Shown piece by piece: positions 17,032-24,901 of a DNA stretch of 64,000 nt. Origin of the DNA: G963664835 sp965220775 (GTDB lineage: Bacteria; Chloroflexota; UBA6077; FW602-bin22; JBCLEL01). The notes under the pieces were generated by a model. It was not told the origin of the DNA. It worked only from the letters and a program-made list of their open reading frames with translations, and searched no databases. The stretch is taken from positions 1,488,001 to 1,552,000 of the forward strand of contig OZ244845.1 of the NCBI GenBank assembly GCA_965220775.1, in the 5' to 3' direction. Made by a program: the position numbers and the translations under genes. Each line of letters opens with the position of its first letter. The stretch's first letter is position 1.

Positions 17032-18576
17032 CTACTCCGACATCGTCGGGTAGAAGGGAAGAAAGTCTGTATTCGGCGTAATTCCGATGACGTCGTCACC
17101 CCGCCACGTGATGCGGTAGTCGACGCCGTCTGTATGCTCGTCGATCGATCTAACCGGTAGTCCGTACTCTACCTCTATCCGCGCCGGCCGCTGCTGGGCA
17201 GATACCATCAAGAAGCGCCCGACCCACGATGGCTCGATCGGCCGGCCGTTCACGGCGAGCCGAACGGACTCCGCCGGCGCCCATGTGGGTATGCGGATGG
17301 TAATTGGCTTGGCAATCTTGGGTTGAATTACAAGCCGGCCGACGTCCGTGCGCGTCGTCTCCATCCGTATGCGCGCGTCCTCGTAATCGAAGTGGAAGTT
17401 GACGATCATTCCGATGGCCCGTTCTTCGACTACTTGCGAGTAGATATCACACAAGGTGTGGAGGATAGCCGCCGTAATGTCGGTGGTTGGACGTTTGCCG
17501 CCGTGAGTCAACGCGTGCATACCGCCGAACGCGCCGACCGCTAGATCGTCGAGGTCGGCCGGCGAGTCCTCGTCGTCCGCCGGATGCAGGCCCAATGGTT
17601 CTGTAATCTGCGAAGGCAGTAGGCGGGCGCGGACGATTCGCTCCACGTCGTCGAGGAATTCACCGTAACCTAGCCGGGCGAGCCATAGCGCCAACTGAGC
17701 CGCATCGCCGGGCGAAGTAGGCTCCCCGGTGTTGTCATTGCCCCAATCGTGGGAGATAAACCCGGATTCCTTGACGGCTGTGCGGACGGTATTAGCGTAT
17801 GTCTTTGCGATCCGATCGACGTACGTCCATTGGCGGGTCAATTTACCGTAGAGCAGCAGTCCGCGGTAGGTTCCGAGCAGAGAGTGCGTATGAACATACC
17901 TGTCTGTTTCGGGGAAGGATCCGTCGGGACGGGTGCTGGTTTCGAGATGAAACTCAGCCAGGCGGGCAGCCAGGCGCATGGCTGCGGTGTCGCCGGCGGA
18001 CATGTAGAACTCCAGCAGCCCCTCGATCATGCGGCCGTGGGTGCGCGACGACTCGACACCGACGTTGCCACCGAGATCTGTCGTTGCATCGACGTGTCTT
18101 CCCTGTTGCGCAGCGATCTCGTTCATCAGGGCGAGGTTCCATCCCCCGTTGTCCTGAAAGAAACGATCGAGCGCTAGGATCATGCGATGGCCTGCTTCCT
18201 TCGCCCAATCGTTGTCGCGCCAGCGCACCAGAGCTGAGAGGGCGAGCAGGATCTCCCGCTGCGTGTGGCCGTCGAAGCAACTTGCCGCGGGATCCACCGG
18301 CGCACATACGGATAACGGATTGTTCAGGCAATCTCCCAGATTCCGCATCATTGCCTCTTCCAACTCGGCCGGAATCTCGAATTCGGTCGCCGCCTCCAGA
18401 CGCAGCATGGCATCCCACCACCGCCCAACGTTGTGCTCGAACCGAGAACGCCGGCATGTCGCCCGGAAGTCAGGCTCGATATCGACGCCCCATAGCGGGC
18501 GAAACTGATCATCCGGCCGGAGGCAGTGAAGCAGGTTCCTGCCGGCCAGCTCCATCGACTGTTTGATTGTTAACAT
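17032..18576 (-). CDS. Six-hairpin glycosidase-like protein (GH127-like C-terminal beta domain)
   Basis: A 514-residue protein. The first about 390 residues form an alpha-helical repeat region with (alpha/alpha)6-barrel features (GRWWDAMLRLEAAT, SRTHGRMIEGLLEFYMSAGD, FGGMHALTHGGKRPTTD). The last about 110 residues look like a beta-sandwich (GRLVIQPKIAKPITIRIPTWAP, VRLAVNGRPIEPSW), resembling the end of beta-L-arabinofuranosidase-type (GH127/DUF1680) enzymes. No signal peptide is evident, so it would act in the cytoplasm. The GH127 zinc-cysteine site is not clearly recognisable. A glycoside hydrolase or a related non-catalytic relative are both possible. Confidence 0.6.
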   Translation of the reverse strand: MLTIKQSMELAGRNLLHCLRPDDQFRPLWGVDIEPDFRATCRRSRFEHNVGRWWDAMLRLEAATEFEIPAELEEAMMRNLGDCLNNPLSVCAPVDPAASCFDGHTQREILLALSALVRWRDNDWAKEAGHRMILALDRFFQDNGGWNLALMNEIAAQQGRHVDATTDLGGNVGVESSRTHGRMIEGLLEFYMSAGDTAAMRLAARLAEFHLETSTRPDGSFPETDRYVHTHSLLGTYRGLLLYGKLTRQWTYVDRIAKTYANTVRTAVKESGFISHDWGNDNTGEPTSPGDAAQLALWLARLGYGEFLDDVERIVRARLLPSQITEPLGLHPADDEDSPADLDDLAVGAFGGMHALTHGGKRPTTDITAAILHTLCDIYSQVVEERAIGMIVNFHFDYEDARIRMETTRTDVGRLVIQPKIAKPITIRIPTWAPAESVRLAVNGRPIEPSWVGRFLMVSAQQRPARIEVEYGLPVRSIDEHTDGVDYRITWRGDDVIGITPNTDFLPFYPTMSE

Positions 18577-18789
18577 GTATCCCCGGTTTCACCCTCGCCG
18601 GCGAGCGTGGAGGTTTGGTCGCCGGCGAGTGCGTACAGTCTATATCAGCAAGACAGCTGGGAACCTTAATGAAGGAGGATCGTACTAAGTGATCCAACGA
18701 CCACCCGAAAAATACCGCGCTAGGACCATCGGCGGCCTCGGTGCCCACGATACCGGCCAGGCAAGAAGCCTCGCTTGGAGGAGTGCGTG

Positions 18790-19485
18790 ATGCGCATCGT
18801 TTGCTGGAACATGCAGCACAAGCGGGCCAGTTGGTATTTCCTTAGCGAGCGTAACGGAGATGCCGATCTTGCGCTGTTGCAGGAGGCCTGCACGCCGCCG
18901 GCGGAGGTCACCGCAAAGCTCGATGTGGGGCCCGGGCCTTGGATAAACGAGGGATGGAACGGCGCTCGAGCGGTGGTCCGCATCTCGGATCGCGTCGCCA
19001 TCGAATGGGTATCAGTCGCAGACATAATGGCGTCGGCGTCGCCGAACTCCGCAATTGACACTCCGTCAAGGCTCGCGGTCGCCACGCTGTCCGGCGACGA
19101 GAGAATCGGCCTCGTGTCCGTCGAGTCCGGGCGCAAGTCGTCCGAGCGAGTGCCTGGGATGATCCGCGAGATTAAGGAGTCCTGCGGCTCTAAGCTGCCT
19201 TACATCGTCGGCGGTGACCTGACTACTTGGTGGGACAGCGAGACGACCGTGTTCGGAGACATGATGCGCATCGGTTTGCCACTGATCGGTCCGCACACAG
19301 CTACCTTCTACAGCCCGCCCCACCAGCAGGAACCATCCGACGCCACCCTCCAACTCGACTACGTGTTCGCGTCCCGGCCGATCGCCCATAGGCTCACCGT
19401 CCGCGCCCTCAACGCTCCCAAAGACTGGGGCCCCAGCGACCATTGCCGGATCGTTATCGATCTTGAGGAGCCGAAGTCTCCCTGA
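18790..19485 (+). CDS. Endonuclease/exonuclease/phosphatase (EEP) family protein
   Basis: A 231-residue EEP-fold hydrolase. Conserved elements are Asn in MRIVCWNMQHK, Glu in ALLQEACTPP, Gly-Asp in YIVGGDLTTWWDS (Asn of the usual GDFN is Thr here), Asp in LQLDYVFAS and the Ser-Asp-His triad in WGPSDHCRIVIDL. A frame extension to TTG 18775 exists, but GGAGGAG at 18777-18783 places the start at ATG 18790. The family includes DNases, RNases and phospholipid phosphatases. No signal peptide is seen. It is alone between convergent and divergent neighbours. The GDLT variation leaves catalysis plausible but not certain. Confidence 0.8.
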   Translation: MRIVCWNMQHKRASWYFLSERNGDADLALLQEACTPPAEVTAKLDVGPGPWINEGWNGARAVVRISDRVAIEWVSVADIMASASPNSAIDTPSRLAVATLSGDERIGLVSVESGRKSSERVPGMIREIKESCGSKLPYIVGGDLTTWWDSETTVFGDMMRIGLPLIGPHTATFYSPPHQQEPSDATLQLDYVFASRPIAHRLTVRALNAPKDWGPSDHCRIVIDLEEPKSP

Positions 19486-19633
19486 ATGACGTGAACCACG
19501 ACGATGATGGCGCGGCGTGGGTCGTTCGCGTCGTCACTCGGCGTGTTCTCCGGCGTTCTTCAGCTGCCCCACACTCCTCTTGCATCGCTTGTGTAAACTA
19601 ATGAGCCAGAGCCGCGTGTGAAGGGAGCATTTC

Positions 19634-20809
19634 ATGCGATTCTCGTCCCTGAAACGATCTGTCGCCCTGGGACTGCTCGTGATTCTGGTACAGGCGCTTG
19701 TAGCGTGTGGAGCCGATGAACAAGGGGAAGAGAGTCCGTTCCGTATAGGCGTGATGGAATCGCTCACCGGTGCCGGCGAGAGCTACGGCACGGTGGCGGT
19801 CCAGGCAAAGAAGATGGCGATGGACGAGATCAACGCCGCCGGCGGCATCAACGGGCGCATGTTGGAGCTTGTCGTCGAAGACTCGAAGTGCAACGCCCAA
19901 GACGCGATTAACGCCTATAACAAGCTCACCGACGTGGATGGAATGAAGATCATCCTTGGGACCTCGTGCAGCGGGGCAATGCTTGGGGTCGCGCCGCTCG
20001 CCGAACGGGACGGAGTGGTCCTGTTCTCCGGACTTGCCAGCAACCCCGACATCGCCAACGCCGGCGACTACATTTTCCGAACCCAGATCAGCGATATCGA
20101 GGTGGGGATCAACACCGGCAACGTCCTGTGGGCGGACGGCGTACGCACACTGGCGACCATCACCGAAGAGACCGACTACGCCGAGGGTGTTAGGCGCACC
20201 TCCGTAGCGCAGTTCGAGAAAAACGGCGGCACGGTTGTTGCCGAAGAGCGATACGCGCCCGACACGACGGACTTCAGGTCGCAGTTGACGAAGCTGTTCG
20301 ACGCCGGCGCGGACGCGCTCCACGTAGCTCCTCAGTCCGAGTTCGCGGCCGGCACCATCGTCAAGCAGGCCCGGGAGCTAGGCTACCACGGCCCGATCTA
20401 TGGCGAGACGATCACGGTGGGAACGACCGCGCTCGAAATCGCCGGCGACGCGGCGACCGGGCTGAAGGCGATCACGGCCACTGCCGACCCCGACAACGAG
20501 AAGGCGCAGGAAGTTCTCGCCAACTTCAGGGAACGCTACGACTACGTCACCTTGCCCTGGCACCTGGGTTCCGCCTACGACGACGTGTACATCGCGGCGG
20601 AGTGCCTCAAGCAGATCGACGACGACCAGGACGCGGACGGATTTCGGGACTGTCTCTACGACATCACCTGGAGCGGCGCCATTGGGGACAACTACAGCTT
20701 CGACGAAAATGGCGAGGTCGTCGGTCTCTCAAGGGCGGTCGTGGAGGTTCTCCCGCTGTCCGAGAGGACGGAAGAGAACTACGGGTTCAAGGTCCTGAGC
20801 GGAGGTTGA
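19634..20809 (+). CDS. Branched-chain amino-acid-type ABC substrate-binding lipoprotein (LivK-like)
   Basis: A 391-residue type I periplasmic binding protein. The signal MRFSSLKRSVALGLLVILVQ ends at a lipobox (ALVAC, Cys near residue 30). The mature part has the family's opening (FRIGVMESLTGAGESYG), AVQAKKMAMDEINAAGGING and the core VEDSKCNAQDAINAYNKL. An AAGGGA ribosome site precedes the ATG. No permease or ATPase gene accompanies it, so it is an orphan receptor that would need a transporter from elsewhere, or would act as a sensor or scavenger. Ligand unknown. Confidence 0.9.
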   Translation: MRFSSLKRSVALGLLVILVQALVACGADEQGEESPFRIGVMESLTGAGESYGTVAVQAKKMAMDEINAAGGINGRMLELVVEDSKCNAQDAINAYNKLTDVDGMKIILGTSCSGAMLGVAPLAERDGVVLFSGLASNPDIANAGDYIFRTQISDIEVGINTGNVLWADGVRTLATITEETDYAEGVRRTSVAQFEKNGGTVVAEERYAPDTTDFRSQLTKLFDAGADALHVAPQSEFAAGTIVKQARELGYHGPIYGETITVGTTALEIAGDAATGLKAITATADPDNEKAQEVLANFRERYDYVTLPWHLGSAYDDVYIAAECLKQIDDDQDADGFRDCLYDITWSGAIGDNYSFDENGEVVGLSRAVVEVLPLSERTEENYGFKVLSGG

Positions 20810-20907
20810 GCAGAGTTGAGTCTGCCGGAGCGATCCCGCCTCCGTGCATAGGCAACTGGGCCTTTGTCCCCTATCGGGCGGTGTGCCGGTGCCCGTGAAC
20901 AACTCCG

Positions 20908-22299
20908 TTACTCCCTTGGGTCCAGCACGCGGCCAACGAACAGGATCGCATCCGTCTCCCTGTCCCGAATCAAGAAAATGAACGGTCTGTCCACTGAGAC
21001 CTCGACCGGCGGGGGCGGTTCGGATTCGATCATTACCACACCCGTCGCGGCCGCCGCCTCGGTACCCTCCTCTTCGACCAGGACGAACGCCTGGTGTACG
21101 ACATCCGAGATGGACGGGCTGCCCTGATCGCCAGTACATCCACTTATGCCCATGCCGGAAAAGTCCGCCCTCGACGGATCGAATGCATCTGGCATTCCCA
21201 TCGCCTCGAGGGTGTCTGCCAGACTGAAGCTCGAGTCGAACTCAAACTTCGGCATGGTCAACGAAACTGGTCTGAAATTCATCCTGTTGGTAGCGCCATT
21301 GACAACCTCGGCGTCGAGCGAAGTCTCGAACTTGCTGAAACTCCCCCTGTCCGGCAGCAGAATGACCATGGACAGCTCGTGGCCGGCATAGGGGAGGTCC
21401 AGGGCCTGATACCCCTCGCCACTGGCATACTCGAACCTCTCCGTCTGCCTCATCATCGGCACGTTCACCGTGTTGCCATCGGTCAGATGGAACTGACCAT
21501 CGCGCGTATCCTGCGGATCAAAACGGTGTAGCCACGCGGCGTTGAAATAGATGGCGTTCGTCAGCACCATAACCGTGGACCGGTTGATCGCGTCTTCTGG
21601 GATCAGGTCCTTAATCCTCTCCTCCGTCTGTTCACTGACCCAGTCGTTGATGGTCGTCCGCGACACCTCGGGTGCTCCCAGGAAATCTAAGGGCCTGACC
21701 CCAGCGCCGTAGTTTTCGCCCAGCACCTCCAGGAAATCGGGGAGGTAGGAACAGCCACTCCGCCCCCAGACCGCATTGACCACGTTCAATCTGAACCCGT
21801 CGTCGTCCTGACCTTCAGCGCCCTCGCCACGTGAGGCGAGTTCCAGGTCCAGGGCGTTAAATGCCGGGTGCAGGTTCTCTTGGGCAAGAAGAAACCGCAG
21901 CGTTTCCGCCATCTGGCGGTCTGTCTCCCCCCTAGCGCCGGCGTATGTCATGGCGAGAGCTAGAGAGATGCTGTAGGGGGAGTAGAAGAGGTTGCCGTTG
22001 TTGTCTCTGAGGTTCTGGTACAGGTCGAAGGCGAAGGCGCTATTTCCCCGCACCAGGTCTGCCAACGCCGCATCCGTGGCTGCCGGCGCGGCTCGCTTCT
22101 TCGCTGAGCGCAACTCCTCGCTCGTTGGTCCTGGCGAAAGGGCTGCCGGCTCCCCCGCTGAATTGGTCCCCGAATTGTCGCAGGCAACGCCCATCGTCAT
22201 CAGGAGAACCAACAGTCCTCCGACGATGGCGAGGCGCTTGACTCCTAGGCTCCGCCTCAATACTGATCCCTTGCCTTTAAGCCTCGTTGAAACGGTCAT
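20908..22299 (-). CDS. Serpin-family protease inhibitor, lipoprotein
   Basis: A 463-residue serpin. The N-terminus has a membrane segment ending at a lipobox (LLMTMGVAC), so it is probably anchored on the outside of the cell. The serpin core starts near residue 80 (NSAFAFDLYQNLR) and includes NAIYFNAAWLHRFD, MPKFEFDSSFSL and the C-terminal RPFIFLIRDRETDAILFVGRV. The hinge EEGTEAAAATGVV keeps the small-residue P15-P8 pattern of inhibitory serpins. The scissile bond lies in the following MIESEPPPP. By counting from the hinge, P1 would be Ser or a neighbour, but the loop is two residues longer than alpha-1-antitrypsin's, so the assignment is uncertain. It probably protects against exogenous proteases. 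Confidence 0.93.
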   Translation of the reverse strand: MTVSTRLKGKGSVLRRSLGVKRLAIVGGLLVLLMTMGVACDNSGTNSAGEPAALSPGPTSEELRSAKKRAAPAATDAALADLVRGNSAFAFDLYQNLRDNNGNLFYSPYSISLALAMTYAGARGETDRQMAETLRFLLAQENLHPAFNALDLELASRGEGAEGQDDDGFRLNVVNAVWGRSGCSYLPDFLEVLGENYGAGVRPLDFLGAPEVSRTTINDWVSEQTEERIKDLIPEDAINRSTVMVLTNAIYFNAAWLHRFDPQDTRDGQFHLTDGNTVNVPMMRQTERFEYASGEGYQALDLPYAGHELSMVILLPDRGSFSKFETSLDAEVVNGATNRMNFRPVSLTMPKFEFDSSFSLADTLEAMGMPDAFDPSRADFSGMGISGCTGDQGSPSISDVVHQAFVLVEEEGTEAAAATGVVMIESEPPPPVEVSVDRPFIFLIRDRETDAILFVGRVLDPRE

Positions 22300-22728
22300 C
22301 CTGCTCCCTATCTGGAGAATCCGTCGCGACTCGACCCTTTTCTTTTCGGCCGCACAGTTTGGATCCTCAGTTTATAGGACGTATCGACTCAAGAGAAAGT
22401 TCCGCTGGGGCGCCGAACCCATGGTCATACAAACAGGACTGTATCGGTCTCTACAGATCCGCCACGTTTGATCTTATTCTGCTCGCGGGCGAGCGCATCT
22501 GAACATTTGGACGTGTCAGAATACGAACCGGTTCCGTTAACCGTGGCGCCGGCGTGGCCGGCGCCGGTGATTTCGACGACCTCCCAGCCGGACAGCGGGA
22601 TGTCCGCTGCCTCTCTCAAGCCTATTGAGCGGTGGTGTTAGGTCGACACGCGGAAGGCGCTGGCCCCAGTCTGCGACGCTGCGTTCACTCTCGACGATGG
22701 TTCTGCAAACGGCGGCATAACCTGTGGG
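22300..22728. other. Intergenic stretch, no gene supported
   Basis: About 430 bases between the serpin start and the GAPDH remnant. A 64-codon minus-strand frame (22425-22619) has no recognisable family. The serpin promoter should lie near 22310-22400. GC-rich CCGGCGCC-type repeats around 22550 could form a hairpin. Confidence 0.4.
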
Positions 22729-23067
22729 TCAGTTTACCAAGCGAGCTGCGGTCTCGGCCAGGCGGGTCGCGTAGCCCATCTCGTTGTCGTACCAGGCGGC
22801 GACTGAGACCAAATTGTCATCGAGCACTTGCACCAGAGGCAGGTCCACGACGGACGAGCGTTCGTCGCCTAACATACGGGACGATGCCCATTCACCCTCC
22901 AGAACGCCCATAATGCCCTTCAAGGGCGGTGCGGCCGCAGCCTCACGGAAGATGTCTCTAACCTCATCGGCAGTGGTCGTACGCTCCGCCGGCAACCTCG
23001 GCCCCTTGTTGATCGGGACCGGCAGGCGCACATCGCACTCCGGCGGGTTGTCAGCGTCGCGGTCCAA
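22729..23067 (-). pseudogene. C-terminal remnant of glyceraldehyde-3-phosphate dehydrogenase
   Basis: A 112-codon frame matches only the last third of GAPDH: the strand CDVRLPVPINKG, then DEVRDIFREAAAAPPLKGIMG, GDERSSVVDLPLVQV and the C-terminal VAAWYDNEMGYATRLAETAARLV. The NAD-binding domain and the catalytic Cys-His pair are absent, so it cannot be a working dehydrogenase. It begins (TTG) about 10 bases after the rnhA stop, in the same direction, with no GAPDH sequence upstream. It looks like a rearrangement product or decay remnant. Its frame is intact, so a new role as a small protein cannot be excluded. Confidence 0.8.
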
Positions 23068-23076
23068 GGAGCCTCG

Positions 23077-23559
23077 CTATAGCCCCGGTGATTCATATCC
23101 CTTATCGATTGGGAGATCCTTCCGGCGTGCCGCCTCGTTCGCCAACTGATCGCACCGCTCGTTATCGGGGTCGTCGGCGTGTCCTCGAACCCATCGAAAC
23201 TCCACTTCGTGCTTGTTGCACAGGTCGAGGAGCATCTCCCACAGGTCCGGGTTTACAGCCTGTTGCCGCTTGTTGCGCATCCAACCGTTGTCTCGCCAAC
23301 GCCTTGCCCAGCCCTTGTTAATGGCGTCCACTACGTACTTGGAATCGCTGTGGAGCGTAACCCGGCAGCCTTGATTGAGCGCGTCGAGAGCCTTTATCGG
23401 TCCCATCAACTCCATGCGGTTGTTGGTCGTGCGTCGGCAACCTCCGTTGAACTCACGGCGATTCTCCCCGCGTATGAGCACCACGCCATAGCCGCCCGGC
23501 CCAGGATTGCCAATACATGCGCCGTCGGTGTATATGGTGACGTGTTTCTTGGTTGCCAT
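23077..23559 (-). CDS. rnhA: Ribonuclease HI
   Basis: RNase HI degrades the RNA strand of RNA-DNA hybrids. The DEDD active site is complete: Asp12 (YTDGAC), Glu50 (NRMELM), Asp72 (LHSDSKYV) and Asp137 (ERCDQLA), plus His127 in the GHADD loop. The basic protrusion (INKGWARRWRDNGWMRNKRQ) is also present. The frame is open to 23679, but the ATG at 23559 is preceded by GGAG at about 8 bases and gives MATKKHVTIYTDGAC, the normal N-terminus, for a 160-residue protein. The gene is followed by the GAPDH remnant. Confidence 0.95.
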   Translation of the reverse strand: MATKKHVTIYTDGACIGNPGPGGYGVVLIRGENRREFNGGCRRTTNNRMELMGPIKALDALNQGCRVTLHSDSKYVVDAINKGWARRWRDNGWMRNKRQQAVNPDLWEMLLDLCNKHEVEFRWVRGHADDPDNERCDQLANEAARRKDLPIDKGYESPGL

Positions 23560-23756
23560 CAGGACGACTCCACTGTTAATCCAATCGGGAACCAGGCTAC
23601 CTGTGGTTGGTGTAGCCGGCTGCGATCTAGCAACGCAATACCCTTCCCGATTCTGAACAATGCTTGGGGTATACCACAAGTGTATTGACCCTTCATCGTA
23701 TACCTGTGCCGCGAGTCTTCAAAGTTAGCCGGCCCTATCTGTAATGCACGCCGTAC

Positions 23757-24167
23757 GTGCTGATATCCACGGACCATTCACTTGCGCCATGTTTTTCGAG
23801 TTGGTCGCATCACCGGCGTGACGCCGGACTCCGTCGACACGAGTTCGTGCTTCCGCCGGTCTCGTCCAAAGCAGGTCTGAAGCGCATATATCTGATCCAT
23901 TTGGCTGTGCTGCTATCGGGAGCGGAGCGGCTTCATCGTTTGTTTGCCCACGCCGGCTTCAAGACGGTCTCGGACGACTCGTTAATTCTGAGGCTCCCTG
24001 ACGAGCCCGGGGCGTTGGCGAAGGTAGCCGAGAAGTTCAAGCAAGCCGGCGTGAACATACAGAGCCTACACATCATAGAGCGCAAAGCCGGCCATCCCAT
24101 CGTGGCGCTGTCCGCCGATGACCGGGAAAAAGCCGAGGCGTTGGTGGATCCGGCGACTGTCGTGTAG
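23757..24167 (+). pseudogene. ACT-domain protein, apparently truncated or degraded at the N-terminus
   Basis: The last about 65 codons encode a clear ACT fold (LILRLPDEPGALAKVAEKFKQ, then GVNIQSLHIIERKAG, HPIVALSADDREKAEALV), a small-molecule-binding regulatory domain usually attached to amino-acid enzymes or found as stand-alone repeats. The upstream codons (rich in Arg, His, Ser) do not look like a natural protein and I find no good ribosome site. Either translation starts inside, giving a single-domain ACT protein, or this is the end of a lost gene. It lies at the left edge of the CBASS region. Confidence 0.55.
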
Positions 24168-24441
24168 CCGGGCCGGCCGGCTTGGGGGGCCGGAGCGGAG
24201 CTCAATGCGAGGGTTGACGATGCTGGCCGGCATGGTGGGCCTAGTTTGACGATAGACAGAACCGTCTTCGAGCTGTGGTTAGGGACTTTGTAGGTCTGTT
24301 GAGGACGCTAGACACGGTGCCATCCCGCAGATATCGTTCGGCAGTCTCTGAATCCCCCAAGACCTTATCGTGGCTCGGCGTTGATCACGCGGTAGCCGAC
24401 GCGGAGTGGGGGAGGGTCTGCTGAGGATTCTTCGCTCAAGT

Positions 24442-24894
24442 TTAGACAAGCCCAATGGCTGTACTGTGTCGCGGGAACACGTGGGCCAGCACTTCCCACT
24501 CCGGTCCACCGACTACTATCAGCACCGGCTCCGGAGTGTTGTAATCAGGCGATTCGGCAATCCGGATCATCTGCCGTTTATCCCCATTGCTGGGTTGAAG
24601 GGCCCCTCGGGGATGATAGTGCCACTCACCGAGGTAGTATTCCCGGGCCTTCCACAAGGCGTCAAGTTGCTGTTGCAGGCCTTGGGTTCCTCTCCAGAAG
24701 CTGGTCCGCCTTCTGACCGAGTCTCCTGGCGGGCCCCAAACCCGTGTCACTATCGCGGTGTCGTGGGCCTCGTTGTACCGACCAACGAGGACCCCGCCGG
24801 TTTCCAAGTCGCCGGACTCGCGGCACATAGCCAATAGAAGCTCCAGCTGGCTACGCCCAACTTGGACCCGAAATCGCCCATCAGGGGAGCACAT
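24442..24894 (-). CDS. cap3: CBASS Cap3-like JAMM/MPN-family deconjugating protease
   Basis: A 150-residue JAB/JAMM metallopeptidase. The zinc motif is complete: Glu31 (LETGGVLVGR), His92-x-His94 (GEWHYHP) and Ser102-x2-Asp105 (PSNGD). In type II CBASS, Cap3 removes the CD-NTase from the targets to which Cap2 has attached it, tuning activity. The frame is open to 24993, overlapping cap2 by 92 bases. I prefer the ATG at 24894, 7 bases after the cap2 stop, because it gives the usual length, although no strong ribosome site precedes it. It is the last gene of the four-gene operon. Confidence 0.88.
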   Translation of the reverse strand: MCSPDGRFRVQVGRSQLELLLAMCRESGDLETGGVLVGRYNEAHDTAIVTRVWGPPGDSVRRRTSFWRGTQGLQQQLDALWKAREYYLGEWHYHPRGALQPSNGDKRQMIRIAESPDYNTPEPVLIVVGGPEWEVLAHVFPRHSTAIGLV

Positions 24895-24901
24895 GGTGGG
24901 G

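Noticed and set aside
17799..18566. 255-codon plus-strand frame
   Set aside because: Antisense to the six-hairpin glycosidase-like gene. Extremely Arg-rich composition.
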